Shown: one piece after another, positions 46,297-59,148 of the stretch
How the letters are laid out: every line of letters starts with the position of its first letter
How positions within the stretch are numbered: position 1 is the first letter of the stretch
Assembly (NCBI GenBank): GCA_033002965.1
Contig: JAURVB010014910.1
Span: forward strand, 1 to 64,000
Direction of reading: 5' to 3'
DNA from: Piper betle
Taxonomy: Eukaryota; Streptophyta; Magnoliopsida; Piperales; Piperaceae
Length of the DNA stretch: 64,000 bases
The notes under the pieces: generated by a model
What the model was told of the DNA's origin: nothing
Databases searched by the model: none
The model's input: the letters and a program-made list of their open reading frames with translations, nothing else
Position numbers and translations under genes: made by a program

Positions 46297-47038
46297 AAGG
46301 GCTGAGGTAAGACCGGGGTAGACTTTTTCTGCCCCGGGCTTCGTTCTGGGCCGTCCGATTACAAGGACGGCCCAAATCTATTGATTAAAAACTAAACTAA
46401 ACTTTCATCTAGGCTGTTCGATTACAAGGATGACCCAGATTTATTTTTATTTTTTAAAAAACTTGCCGTCGACAAACGTGCCAGTTGCGGGCGGCCCGCT
46501 TAGACTTGATCTGGTTGCCGCCGGCTGCAACCGACCACGGGGCAGCTAGACATGGCCGACCATGGCCGGATCGGGCCATACGGCCTAGATCCGGCAATTT
46601 TTTCCCTGTTACGGCCGAAAGTGACCGCCACTGGCCAGATTCGGCCGCAACTGGCTAGATCTGGCCTCCCCCAGCCAGATCTAGTCAGGGGACGGCTAGG
46701 TCCATCTTGTCACGCTCGGACTTGGCTGGCAGGGACTAGATCAAGCTGTGACAGGAAACTAAAATGTATGTGGATGCCGCCCTGCCCGAACACCCCTCCG
46801 CCCGCTCTCCCTCAACCCCGGCGTCCTGCCCCCACAGTTGGGTGTCTAGCAGAGGAGGAGGGAGTGGGGAGGAAGGGTGTCCCGCCGCCCCGCGACCATC
46901 GTTATAGCTGAACGGCCTAGATCAAATTTTAATTTTTTTTTGAATGGATTAGATCTGGGCCATCCTTGTAATTGGACGAGCCTAGAATAGAGCTCGGGGT
47001 AGAAAATTTTTCTGCCCCGGGCTCACAATCACTTTACC
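46297..47038. mobile_element. TAF-5: fold-back element
   Basis: Terminal hairpins of the CGGGGTAGAAAA / CTGCCCCGGG type occur at both ends (46307-46340 and 46991-47023). The left subterminal hairpin at 46347-46374 has a perfect 10-bp stem TGGGCCGTCC with loop GATTACAA, and the right counterpart near 46952-46980 is eroded. The interior holds TCTGGCC-type motifs as in TAF-1 and TAF-6 but is less GC-rich. The right edge reads CTTTACC then (AT)n, the complement of the GGTAAAG edge seen at TAF-3. Confidence 0.8.
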
Positions 47039-47058
47039 ATATATATATATATATATAT
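47039..47058. repeat. Short (AT)n tract, right of TAF-5
   Basis: About ten AT units directly at the element edge. Confidence 0.9.
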
Positions 47059-47994
47059 GTATTTGTATAGATGGGCTAGAGATTCAGCAATTTTCAATAG
47101 CTATACACGCCCATGAAGAGTTGAAATGGGCCTCATTTATTGAAGTAGACCCGGACCACTAACAAAACCACTCCCATCACCCACATGATGGGGCGACTTC
47201 TTTGAGTCATAGTCGCAAAATGGGAATGGAATCGACCGATTTAACAAGGCCACACTTGTCTATCAAAAAGAGGGAGGCAACTCGTTTTTGGAGGAAAACT
47301 GACAAAGAACCGGCCGATCTAAGCCGATTCACATGCCAAGTTGACGATCCCTTCCATCTCTCATCTTTGCTTCTATTCCTCCTGCATCGGCAGCCAAACT
47401 TAGGGTTGCTAATTGAGCGAGTCAGCTTGTAAATATTTGGCGTTCAGCTCGGCTCGACTCGACTCGGCTCGAAACTTAACATTTAAATGCTCGAGCTTGA
47501 ACTCAACTCAAACTTGAATCCTACGATGCGAGTTTGAGCAAAGCAGTGTTCGGCTCGACTCAACTTACTTATAACTCAAAATTGACTTGTAGCTCGACTC
47601 AAATTCAACTCGATAATATAATATATATAATATCACTTACCTACTCAAAGCACATTTAAAATCGTAGATAAATCTTATTATTGACTATTAATACAAATTT
47701 AAAAAATAAGTTTACTATAATAAAAGAACAAAAACCAATTTTAATGAACATGAATCTGCTACCTGCAAGAAATCTCTCCTTCAACAATTTAATTGTTTAT
47801 CATGACTTAATTAACTAAAATCGTAAGGTTAACAAACTGTGCATGTTATGGCTTATATAAGAGACGGACCACTAAAAACATGATAAGATAACCAAAAGAT
47901 TTACAGTTCATTACCAAAATAAAAATACATATATAAAAATATCATACTTATAATCAGGTTCCTACATGATCCGGCATTCATCAATAAGCCCATA

Positions 47995-49480
47995 TGTAAA
48001 ACCGTAACACGAGTTAGAGTTTTACATTAGCGAACCTGTCAATTCAACCGTTGGTTTAAGTCGAGTCAGTTTTATAAACCGCATGCTAAGCTAAGGTTAG
48101 CCGTGAGTTATGAGTGATGAGGGTCAAGTGTACCTGAGTATATAAGGATAATGTCGGAAAGATGATGAGAAATGAGTTATCAGAGTATATGAAAGTATGC
48201 AGCATATTTTTTTATGTATTTAATTGTAAAATTAATTTTATGCTGAATAACGCATTAGGGTGCATTATAGGGTAGTTTGGGTGGGTTATTAGTTATAGAA
48301 CATGTCATTGTGGTGTTATGGTGTATATTATATTTTATGAAATTTTCCCCTGTTTTTTGGATTTTTTAAAAGATTTGTTATGAGTTAGTTATTATTTTTT
48401 ACTCGAGTCAGACTCGAATCAACTTTTATTTACAATATCACAACCGATCTATTTCTACCCCCGATGCTTCTCATTCCCCCAAGCCCTCGATACTGCCCTC
48501 CTTCTCCGTCACCAATGCCACCTTCTGCAGCCGCACCAGTGCCGATTGACGCCACCAGTTAGCCCCAAAACATAGTCGACCATTCCCCCCACTGTCCAGG
48601 CATAGTAGCGCATAGCCGACCATTCCCCCCACTGTCCGGCTGTCGCCCGGCCTCCATGAGGAGACAAAGATGTCGTGATAGTGCCGCTCTCCCGTCACCG
48701 ATTCTGCCGCCGGCAACCATCGCCGCCTCAATGTCCCCAACCCTCCCGCGACCATCCCCGATAGGAGCGGAGCCTAGTGCGGCCCATCCAGGCCGGATTT
48801 CGTCACCCCACCACCTACCACCCTTGTTTTACCTTATTTTTCATCAAGTCACTGCCTCCACTGACATTGTCAACGTTGTAGAAATGACGGGCTCGCCAAG
48901 CTGGTGCCAACAATACCCCATACTACCATCATCCTGCCGATAGCCGCCACCGGCAATAGTCACCGGAAAACTGCGCGGAAAATCGCCAAACCCATCGGAA
49001 ATTCGGATTCGATGGAATTCACTGGATCTTCTTCCGAACTCAGCCGGTTGAACCCAATCAAATTTCGTGCGCTACTGAGGGCCGATTTGAGCTATGAGAC
49101 GCATGACAAAACCCTAGCCGTTGCTAATTGCCGAAGGCACAAGGTATAATTACCTTCGATTTAATTATTTAAATTGATAATTATTAGCACAACATAATAG
49201 GATTGAGCATGATATGATTGATTGTTTGACGTGATGAATGCCCAATAGTGGATGTAGTGATATTTGTATGATTTGAGTTATACTTAATGAATGCTAATTA
49301 TCTAATTAAGAAAAATAAATCTAAGCATGCTAGTTGACTCTAATGTAATTTAGAAAAATATAATAAAATCGACTTGAATGGGATGAGCTAGGGACATTTT
49401 TATTGTGATGAAGATTGTTGATTATTTGATGGGTGATGAGTCTATTGTGAGTATGATAGACTATTTTGTTAGTTTTTAAT
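47995..49480 (+). mobile_element. Large gypsy LTR, 5-prime part (L5)
   Basis: It begins TGTAAAACCG and follows the LTR family in order: ACCGTTGGTT, GTGAGTTATGAGTGATGAG, GGGTGGGTTATTAGTTATAGA, CGAGTCAGACTCGAATCAA, a GC-richer block at 48470-49110, and TAGCCGTTGC before AAGGTATAATTACC. The terminal third of the LTR is missing. The right limit is approximate. It is more diverged than L2 and L6. Confidence 0.75.
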
Positions 49481-49506
49481 CTCCATAATTGTATATTTTT
49501 CTCCAA

Positions 49507-49625
49507 AACAAGCTACTTTTGAGTTTATGAACAACCTAGTTTCAAGCTCATAAACTAGCTGGTTTCGAGCTCATAAACAAACTGGTTTCAAGCTCCTAAA
49601 CGAGCTGGTTTAGAACTCCTTAAAA
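49507..49625. repeat. Tandem repeat, period about 30 bp
   Basis: About four degenerate copies of a unit like CTGGTTTCGAGCTCATAAAC. Confidence 0.8.
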
Positions 49626-49805
49626 TTTAACAGATTAAGTGTATTCGAGCTCAAACAATATCAGAAATATTCGAGTTGATTTCGAGCATATATACTTGAA
49701 ACTTGTTCGATCTCGAATAGAGTTTGAACGAACTTCGATCTATTCAAGTTGACTTCGAGCATAAGGTGAACTCGACTCGCTTGCTCGTTTAGTAGCCTTG
49801 GCCAC

Positions 49806-50758
49806 ACCCCCCATCCACTCACCACCCTTCCTTTCCTACCCATCAGCCAATCCCTCCAGTGATCGGTCTCATCATTACTAGATCCCCCGACCACCAGCCA
49901 TCCTTTATCTCCGAGAACCGCCAGACCCCTTTGGACATCATCACCCTTCGGACATCATCACCCTTCTTCCCCTCCCCTTTTTGTCCGTTCTTTTTCTTTT
50001 TTATCATTTTTCTTGGATTATGTTGGAAATGGTGTATCCTAATTTACAAATTAGACTTCTGAATAAATGTGGAAGAAGAATTGGATATGAGCAAAAAAAA
50101 TTGATAACCTTTTGTTTAGGAATTTTTGTTTCTTGTGGAATGCTTTGGTTCATTTCATTCATCATTTAAATTTTCTTTGAAAAAACTCCGGTCTTGAATT
50201 TCTGATGCGTGATGTCTTCTTGCACAATGTTGATATAAGTTTTTTTGTGAATTTTGTTGTTGGAAAATGGATATTCATCCAAAACTTAACTAGCACTTTC
50301 ATAAATATTTATAGAAAAATATATATTTTATGTTCAAGCCTCGGGTGGTATGGGAATATGAACTAGAAAAATATAATTTGCTATTGTTAATATTGATTTA
50401 TTTTTTAAATAATATTTAAATATTTTTATAGATAAAGTAGATTGGTATGTAATTAATTTATATACATGTTTGTTATATTTAATATTATATATGTACACAA
50501 AGGGTATAATAATGTTTATAATATAAGATGATTTAGACCAATTTATATGGACATCCTATTTTTGTTGAATCTGTCCAATTTAATCACTCACCCTTCCACT
50601 GATTGAGAGGCCAATTCTGATATTTGCAACTACACTCCAAGTAACTCTTTTGTAGCCTATAATTGTCGAAGAGTCTTCTCGTTTATGCTTTGTTTGCTCC
50701 CTTCGACTCTCTTCCTATTTGATCTCCCTGATCTTGTATTTGAATTTCAAGCTTCAAC
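49806..50758. other. Intergenic and upstream DNA, nothing recognised
   Basis: No domain seen. The C/T-rich part at 50590-50755 precedes the TRAPPC2-like exon and may be its old leader. Confidence 0.4.
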
Positions 50759-52996
50759 ATGCTTTTTGTTTTCTTTGAAGGTGATCATCGAGCGTGTTTC
50801 GTTATTGTGAGTCGGAATGACATCCCCATCTATGAAGCTGAATTGGGTTTCGCTACAAAGGTGATTCGTCTCTTTTTTTCTTTCTTTTCGTGGGAAAAAA
50901 AGACAATTTTAATTTTCTTTGTGATTCATTTACTTGATGGCCAATTTTTAGGCATTTAATATTTTTTCTATAATTTTCTCTCATTATGTTCATTTACGCT
51001 TTGTTCTCATTTTATGGCAATTTTACAAGTATTCCATAAATTTTTATATATTTAATATATATATATATATATGAAAAAAGCTAATCTCAGCAATGATGCA
51101 TAAATTATTTTTGCACCCATTTTGATGAGTCGTCCGATTACAAGAACGTGTTAGATTTAATCTGTTAAAAAACAAAAAAGAGGCGGTTCATCTGACTGCC
51201 AATGGCCGGGTCTAGTGCCCCCTACTAGATCTGGCAGAGGCCGGCTAAATCTGGCCGCAGCTGGCTGGATTAGGCCACTGACGACCAGATCAGTTGTTAT
51301 TTTTAAAAAACCTTCTGCGGTGACGAGATCCGGCCAGGTGTGGCCGAATGTGGCCACCCCTTCCGGATCCAGCAGGGGGTGGCCAGACCCAGCCGCTCCT
51401 AGCCAGATGTTCAAGCTGCCGGCAACATTTTTTAAGTATGGCTGCCCATCCAGCCGCTGGCAGCTATGAGCAGCCGCTATCCAGGCCGCACGCCTCTGTT
51501 AGTGGCCACACTCGGGGTTTTTTTATTCAATCTGGGGATAGCCCTGATTTAATGGGCACATAGAGTACTCTATGCAAAATGGTTGAGAGTAATCAATACC
51601 TATATGAGAGAGAGAATGAACCTTTCTTAGATGTAAATTTTGTGAACCGACATCATGGTCGTTAATTTTTCATCTAACGGTTTACATTGGGTAGATACAT
51701 ATGGATGGTTATAGGTATTCCTAAAATACCGACAAATATGATCCATTAGATGAAAAACTAACAATTACGATCCAGGTTCACAAAGTTCACAAATTAAAAT
51801 GAGTTCACACTATAATTATTCCTGCATGTGCAGAAAGAGGAAGCAGTGCATCAACACCAATTCATCCTACATGCAGCTTTGGATATAGTTTAGGATCTTG
51901 CATGGACAACTAGTGCAATGTGAGTTACTTGCTTCTTTTACCACTCACTATGCGAATGGATTTTGTTGCTTGGATTGATTGCATTCATATTTAAATCAAT
52001 TACACCCCGCCATGTAGAAGAAAAAGTGTTGTCCTATTCTTGTTGCTATCCTTTGAAAGGATGGTAAATGAGATAAAAAATATTTAACACCATTGTTATT
52101 TCATGTTTTTTAATTATGGGATAGCTCAAGAAATTGGTTGCGTAATAAAATGCTGTCACCTTATTTGATTATATGACAAATTTTTTTGCTCACGATGCAG
52201 GTTTCTGAAGGCGGTGGATAGGTTTAATGATCTGGTGGTCTCTGTATACGTAACCGCTGGTCATATCCTTCTATTATGATGCATTGACTTAGATAGTGAA
52301 TTTGTGCGGCCATCTTTATATCTAGATATGCATGAACTCTTCTATATTTGAACTAGGGGAAGAAATATTGAAGTTGTCACGTTGTACTTTTGGGAGAAAA
52401 TTATGATCTCAATCTTGCACCATTATGAATCAATTATGAAGTGTATATGCATCATATTTAGAATGTGTTTTCTTTAATTATGCATTCCTCACACACTAGA
52501 CTCTACTTCATGACTCCCGGAGTAAGGATGGGATTAAAAGCTTTTTCCAAGAGGTCCAGGAGCTTTACATCAAGGTAGAAGCCCTCCTGCCCCAGTGAAT
52601 CGGCATTTTTTATACTCTTGACTAAAGAATTTGAAATTATCATTAATGCTAGCAAATGGCAAATAGGCATAGTGCATATTTCATAAATCTACTTTTTACA
52701 TGGCCAGAGTAGCTTTAAATATGGACAGTTACCTAATAATATTTTAGCTGTTACTATTGTGTAGGGATTGATAAAAGGCGCACTTTAATGTTGAACTTCG
52801 ATTTCACCATAAAAGCCATTTGACAGCACTGAACATTTGAAGTACTTTTAGTTTTTCTTAATTAGTTGCGACTTTGTTAACCTGTAGCTTGCATGTTTTG
52901 CGGACGCTTTTAAACCCTCTCTACTTGCCAGGATCTCGCATCACTTCTGTGCACTTTGATACGAAAGTTAGAGCCCTTGCCAGAAAATATTTGTAA
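50759..52996 (+). pseudogene. TRAPPC2: TRAPPC2 (sedlin) homologue, broken
   Basis: Five exon-like blocks follow the TRAPPC2 order: 50790-50860 (ACFVIVSRNDIPIYEAELG), 51834-51919 (EEAVHQHQFILHAALDIV, then DLAWTTSAM), 52201-~52259 (FLKAVDRFNDLVVSVYVTAG), ~52503-52574 (LLHDSRSKDGIKSFFQEVQE) and ~52888-52996 (LNPLYLPGSRITSVHFDTKV...ALARKYL, stop). The normal protein is a ~135-residue subunit of the TRAPP tethering complex in ER-Golgi transport. Lesions: the usual ATG beside ACF is absent (only an in-frame ATG at 50759), a TAG at 51891-51893 replaces the family Gln codon (CAG), and HTRFM at exon 4 is deleted or shifted with no proper acceptor. Introns are retained, so it is not a processed copy. 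Intron 1 holds TAF-6. Confidence 0.88.
51073..51610. mobile_element. TAF-6: eroded fold-back element in intron 1 of the TRAPPC2 pseudogene
   Basis: The left edge abuts (TA)n at 51057-51072. Subterminal DNA at about 51125-51150 retains GTCCGATTACAAGAACG, with the family loop but a broken stem. The interior has TCTGGCCG words. The right end has a perfect 16-bp palindrome CATAGAGTACTCTATG (51559-51574) at the terminal-hairpin position, then sequence alignable with the TAF-4 right edge. Confidence 0.65.
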
Positions 52997-53128
52997 AAGC
53001 ATGAACAGATGGAGACTATGGAGCTGCATAATCTCTGTTTGCATGGAAATTTTCATTTAAGCTTCAATGAAGTGCATGTTCCAATTTTGCAGATTGTCTT
53101 GATATTTTTTTGTGCCATTTGAAGGCTA

Positions 53129-53503
53129 ATGGCAGAGATAAGATCTCTCTCGTCCTACCTTCCGACTCTAGACCTTGTAATAGAGGATAATAAAGATTAT
53201 CATGAAGATCTGCTCTTTTCAAAGTCTGATAGAATTGTCGGGGCTTGTTTTCGTGTATGTTTTGTGTCGAATTTGAACATTGATATTCCATCTGTTCTTA
53301 GTCCATTTGTGTTTATTGATCTTGGAAGAAAACTCCTAATGGTACAAATTCAAGCATTTCATGACGATTTGAGACTTCACGGAGGAGGAGGAGAAATGGA
53401 CAACGTCATCAAAGACAAACTACTAAGGCAGTTCTCAACAAAGTTTTATTACCTGAGGAATACGTTTAAAAGCTCATATAGGCTAATCTATTCAAAGAAC
53501 TGA
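53129..53503 (+). CDS. Hypothetical ORF, 124 codons
   Basis: It begins MAEIRSLSSYLPTLDLVIED and ends ...FKSSYRLIYSKN. It follows the TRAPPC2 pseudogene by 130 bp on the same strand. No family recognised, codon use is unremarkable for AT-rich DNA, and it may be a chance frame. Confidence 0.15.
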   Translation: MAEIRSLSSYLPTLDLVIEDNKDYHEDLLFSKSDRIVGACFRVCFVSNLNIDIPSVLSPFVFIDLGRKLLMVQIQAFHDDLRLHGGGGEMDNVIKDKLLRQFSTKFYYLRNTFKSSYRLIYSKN

Positions 53504-53534
53504 TCAAAATGGAGAAGAGCCCTAAAAGTTTCGG

Positions 53535-54362
<828 letters not shown>

Positions 54363-55368
54363 TTCCCCTATTTTCTTCTTTTTTTTTTTTTACTACATTT
54401 TCTCTCCCGTCACGGCGTCATGGTCTTCTCAAGGGCAACTCCCAGGGAGGCTTTGCGTTGGCACACATGCTGCGTGTGGCTAGGCTGCGCGCAACGTCTT
54501 TTTGGGTGCCGGTTAAACCCCATTTTGTATTATTTGGACCGCGTGTAAGCTTCCTCATTTTGCGTGTCAAATTTGTAAATTAATAAATAAACTAAAATAA
54601 TAATAATCTAATTATATTTTATTATAAATTTATTTTGGTGTAAAATTTTAAGTTAAATAATAATTTATTTAATTATCTTAATTAATTAAATATTATTAGA
54701 TTATTCTAATTAATAAAATATTTCACAATTAACAGGATGGGCATGAGGTTTTATTAGATATCTCAAACAGCTTAGTCTGTACTTGATGGATCTTTGTGAT
54801 TCAATATCTTTTACCTAATTATCATAAAGTTTAAGTCTAAATAAGTTAATTGACAATTTAAGTTATTTTTCATAGTTTTATCGGGCTTCTCAATATCTTA
54901 TTTATTCTAAGTCCGAGGATGATTCCAGGGATGTATTTTATAAATTGCAATCTGTTTCAAGATCCTTATTTATTTTATTAATATTTCAGACATTTTCGGC
55001 GGAGTTCAGCGTGGAATGTGATTGAACTGGTGTGTATAACGTGTTTATTTTTCTGCCACGATAAAGCTCTTCTTTAATTTGTTACGTCTCTCCTTCAACT
55101 TGATCAAATGCTTAACTCATGTCTTATTTTTATATTGCATGACATAGCTAATAGTATTTTATTAGATCCTACCATTTATTGGTTATTTTATCACCTTTTC
55201 AAATTAATAAAATTTTAATGTTAAAATTCTTTGATGAGTTTCGAAATAATCATAATAATCATAATAATAATAATAACGGATTAATAAAATTTAAATTTCG
55301 GATCCTCTATGAATTTCAGAATAATATAATAATCATAGTAGCATGAAGCAAAACAACTGATGAGCATC
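54363..55368. other. AT-rich intergenic DNA
   Basis: Nothing recognised; short ATAATAAT runs near 55255-55275. Confidence 0.6.
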
Positions 55369-57404
55369 TCAAATATCCCTCGGGCGCGGTGGTTCTGTGT
55401 CGTAGACGTCGTCGTCACCAAGAGCAGCAATCTTGTCGATGATTAGAGACACCACATCGTTCGCCTCCTTGAGCACCTCGATGCTCCTCTTGAGCTTATC
55501 CCTCTTCCTCGCCGTCGACGGCGACTCCTCGAGCAGCCGCTCGATCCCACCCTTCTTGGCGCTCAACACCTCCTCCACCAGCTCCCCCTCCATATCCTCG
55601 TTGATCAGCTTCTTCACGCTGTAGAGCAGGTGCAGCGATATGGAGTCCACCAACCTGATTATCACTATCTTCCAATACGCCGTAATCCTCATCTTCATGT
55701 CGAAGGCCTGCTGCACAGCACACGAGTGCTCGACGAGGTGCGCGATGTCCACCTCGCCGAAGCCGCGGATCTTCACCCGGGTGAACTTGCGGTCTTCGAT
55801 CACGCCCATGAAGTGCCTCTCGTCGGCCATGAGCTCAGTCCAGGCCTGCATGTACTCCGGGTTGCTGGTATAGTCGGACAGCTTCTCCATCTCCACCATC
55901 TCTCTGATCCTCTCTTGGGACCTGTCCCGGAGCTTGACGAAAAGGTGGCAGACCGATCGCTTGGTGGAGGGTTGGAGCTGGGGGTACATGTGGGAGTGCT
56001 GCATGAGGACGCGCACGACGACGTCTTCGATGTACGCCCACACCTTGTTGATGAAGTCGACCGGGGTAGCGGCGATGCTGCTCACTTTTCTCTGGAGCAG
56101 AGTGATGAAGGCGGAGCGGGGGAGGAAGTTGGGGAGGCCGAACCCCTTCGACTCCTCCAACGCGCCGATCTCCTCCATCAGGAACTTGTGGGCGGAGGTG
56201 GTCACCTCGGCGGCCGACTTCGACCGGAGCTCCTTCGCGTACTCGTCCAGCATGTTGGCCAGCCGGGCGGTGCAGTGCATGTTCTGCTCGTCCGGGTACT
56301 CGTCGTACTCGCCCTGGATCAGAATCTTTCGCAGCGACTCCTTGGCGGCGCCGATGATCCGAATCAGCGCCGTCATGGCGTCGGCGAGGGTCTCGAGTAT
56401 CTGCGGCATGGCCTTGAGCTCCGCCATGCTCTTGCTCAGCTTGGTGCTGATCTTCCTCGATATGTCCGGCAAGCAACGGTTGATGCCGGCGGCCTGTATC
56501 TGCACTAGCCTCTGGGCCAGCATCGGGACGCCGACCATCGACCGGTCGATCTCGCACAGCTGCGAGTTCGTCTCGAACAGTCTGGCCTCGGCGGCGCGGG
56601 CCTCTTCGTACGTCTCGTCGCCGATGCGGTTGCGGATGCAGATGTAGCCAAGGCCGATGCCGACGTCGTCGGCGGTGACCTTCTCCCGGAGGCCCTCCGG
56701 TGCCCTGTCGGCCTTGGTGACGACGGCGAGAGTCCGGTCGCCGGAGCGGTCGACCTGCTGCGACATCCGGATCGACTCGCAGGTGGTGAAGTCGACGGTC
56801 GCGGAGAGGACATTGAGGATGATGCACTCGGCGGGGGCGATGTACTCCATGATCATGCTCGAGACCTGCTCGTATATGTCATCGGGCTGACCTTGGACGG
56901 GCACCCGGGTGATGCCGGGGAGATCGACCATCGTCAAGTCCGGCACGCCGTCCTTCTTCACGAGCAGAGTGAGCGGCGTCTTGGATATGTTCTTGCCGGG
57001 GCCGGCGATCTCGTCGGTGGCGGAGCTGATGTCGTCAGCGATCGTCTCCGGCGACGTGAACACCGTCTTGCCATGGTACTGGAGGAGGAGCTCCGGGGGT
57101 CGAGGCCGGGGTTGTTCTGGAGGCGCATGACGAGGGGGACGCGGGTGCAGATGCCCTGCCCCCGAGGGAGGGTAATGCCGGACAGCGACTCGAGCACGCT
57201 CGACTTGCCGCTCGACTGGTCGCCTACCACGACGATGGTGGGCAGCTGGATGCCCTCCTTCATCACCTCCATGTGCCGGAGCTTGTCAATGGCGTCGAGC
57301 AGCGGCCGGATCTTCTGGTTGTAGCTGGCCACCAAGGGGGGAGCGGAAGTGCTGGCGGTCAACGGTAGAGCTTGGGAGCTGCGAGGGGCTTGCACCATTG
57401 CCAT
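55369..57404 (-). CDS. DRP4C: Dynamin-related GTPase, DRP4 type, apparent -1 frameshift
   Basis: An intronless minus-strand gene of about 678 residues when the frameshift is allowed for, close to the usual DRP4 length. The start is the ATG at 57404 ([13 protein letters not shown]). The GTPase domain has G1 [11 protein letters not shown], the switch Thr in ICTRVP, G3 DLPG and G4 TKAD. A middle/stalk domain follows (residues ~300-550), then a GTPase effector domain ending ...[11 protein letters not shown]. There is no PH or proline-rich domain, as in plant DRP4 and animal Mx-like proteins; DRP4 function is poorly known, probably membrane or vesicle remodelling. At 57095-57099 the minus strand has five C where six would keep the frame from GLDP into [19 protein letters not shown]. 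Downstream, 564 codons are open without a lesion, so a sequence error or very recent mutation is likely. GC-rich coding DNA contrasts with its surroundings. Its leader is duplicated at 29810-29975. Confidence 0.9.
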
Positions 57405-57745
57405 GGTTGGAGCTTCTAGCTAGCTTGCTTAGTAAAGCGTTTTGGGTTGCTCTAAAATCAATCGGAGAAACATGTATTTGTAGTTGCTGGAGTCAATAGT
57501 TGCTTCCTCGAAGCTCATCAGAAAGTTGGATTTCTCGAGAGAGAGTTGTTGGAAATATTCAAACTCACCGGAAAGCGTTCAATCAAGCCGTAAGTTATAT
57601 CTACGAAGACACGAAGAGGTACAGAAAATTTGACAGAATTTATGAAACAGGAGAAAAAATTTATTTCAGAGGATTTTAATGGTTAGGATGTAATGTTTGG
57701 AGTTAGTTCTATTTAATATTTTTAGTTTATAAATATGTGATTATA
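57405..57745. promoter_or_regulatory. 5-prime leader and promoter region of the dynamin gene
   Basis: The first ~150 bp (57405-57560) is also present, with few changes, upstream of the dynamin fragment at 29810-29975, so it belonged to the duplicated unit. No clear TATA box could be fixed. TAF-7 begins about 365 bp upstream of the start codon. Confidence 0.4.
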
Positions 57746-57769
57746 TGTATATATATATATATATATATA
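57746..57769. repeat. (TA)n tract, left of TAF-7
   Basis: About 11 TA units, ending TATATAGGTAAAA at the element edge. Confidence 0.9.
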
Positions 57770-59064
57770 GGTAAAAATATTTCTGTGCTGATGTTTGGGG
57801 ATAGCCGTTGGGTCGCGATCCAACGGCTGTAATTCCTTCCCCCTCTCCCCACCCTCTTCCTCTCCTCTCTTGTTTCTCGAGACCATCGGCCGGCGACCTC
57901 CGCCGGCCTCTTGCCGCCCCAAGACGAACTCCACCGCGGCCCCCCACCCACCGCCGCAGTCCCCCCCTCCCCCCACAGGCCGGGATGAGCTCCACCGCAG
58001 CCCCCGCCCCATCCGGCCTCTGCCCTATTTCCCCGGCCGCCCGTGTCAAAATTACCCCGCACTGTCTCCCCAAGCCACCCCATTTCCCCCACCCGAGTGA
58101 GGGGAGCGGCGGCTGTGGCCTGGGGGGGAGAACGCCGCCGCTCCTGCCCTGTTTGCCCCTCTCCCCCACCCACCGTTGCTCGTTTTGCCCCTCCCCTGCT
58201 TCGTCTCCCCCCGCCCCCGCCCCCACTCGCAACGATAGGGGGAGACGAAGCAGGGGAGGGGCAAAGCGATATTATTATTTTGTAATTATTTTTGTAATTA
58301 TCTTAACTTGAGTCAATAATTTAACTGCGATCCTAACCGATATTAAAATTATTTTTGTAATAAAAATAAAATAATTTTTGTAATAATATTGACTCGAGTC
58401 TCGATCGAGTCAAGTTATTATTATGAAATTAATTTATTTTTAAAAAATTATTTTGTAATATTGACTCGAGTCGGGATCGAGTCAAGTTTTTATTATAAAA
58501 CTACCCTCCCTCTTCTTTCCCCCTCTGTTTTGCCGCCTCACCCTACCGCCGGCGACCTCGCTGCCGGCCACCCGCTGGGGTGGGTGGGGGGATCTCGAAG
58601 GTGGGGGCGGGGGCGGAGGGGAGACGAGCAGGGGAGGGGCAAAATGGGCGGCAGTGGTTGGGGGGAGTGGGGGGCGAACAGGGCCGGGGCGGCGGCGTTC
58701 TCCCCCAGGCCGCAGCCGCCACTCCCCTCACTCGGGTGGGGAAATGGGGTGGCTTGGGGAGATGGCGCGGGGTAATTTTGACACGGGTGGCGGGGGAAAC
58801 AGGGCAGAGGCCGGATGGGGTGGGGGCAGCGAGGGAGCTTGTCCTGGCTTGCGGGGGAGGGGGGACTACGGCGGTGGGTGGGGGCCCGCAGTAGAGTTCG
58901 TCTTGGGGCGGCGGGAGGCCGGTGGAGGTCGCCGGCTGGTGGTCTCAAGAAACAAGAGAGGAGAGGAGGAGGGTGGGGGAGGGAAGGAATTACAGCCGTT
59001 GGATCACGATCCAACTGCTGTCCCCAAAGGCAAGTTGCCTCTGCTGAAGCACAGAAACTTCGCC

Positions 59065-59067
<3 letters not shown>
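57770..59067. mobile_element. TAF-7: fold-back element
   Basis: Arms at about 57784-58255 and 58580-59065 are reverse complements over ~480 bp, with many matching blocks (for example TTTCTTGTTTCTCGAGACCA-type and GGAATTACAGCCGTTGGAT-type). Hairpins occur at 57803-57828 and 58994-59019 (AGCCGTTGG...CCAACGGCT). The 330-bp centre is the GACTCGAGTC minisatellite plus a GCCGGCGACCTCG block. The right edge runs through CGCCCATACA into (TA)n. No coding sequence. Confidence 0.85.
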
Positions 59068-59124
<57 letters not shown>

Positions 59125-59148
59125 TATATGAGAGAGAGAGAGAGAGAG
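59068..59148. repeat. (TA)n and (GA)n tract between TAF-7 and TAF-8
   Basis: About 26 TA units (59068-59120), then ten GA units (59129-59148). Confidence 0.96.

Larger units (their letters stand above)
47405..49805. mobile_element. Possible DNA transposon with inverted GCTCGACTC subterminal repeats
   Basis: The left edge (GGGTTGCTAATTGAGCGAGTC) and right edge (complement of AAGGCTACTAAACGAGC) are roughly inverted. Left subterminal DNA at 47440-47600 is full of GCTCGACTC/GCTCGGCTCG words; right subterminal DNA at 49640-49780 has the complementary GAGCTCGAA/CGAGTTGA words. Multiple short inverted subterminal motifs suggest a class II element. The middle is occupied by a large LTR fragment. No transposase and no clear target duplication were seen. 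Confidence 0.4.

Noticed and set aside
45273..46310. Open frames of 183-311 codons on both strands in TAF-4
   Set aside because: Low-complexity Pro/Arg/Ser or Gly-rich products of short GGGAGGCGGCGA-like repeats, ending in Ile-Tyr runs from (TA)n.
55630..56827. Long antisense and off-frame reading frames over the dynamin gene
   Set aside because: Shadows of a GC-rich coding sequence; the minus-strand dynamin frame carries all the conserved motifs.
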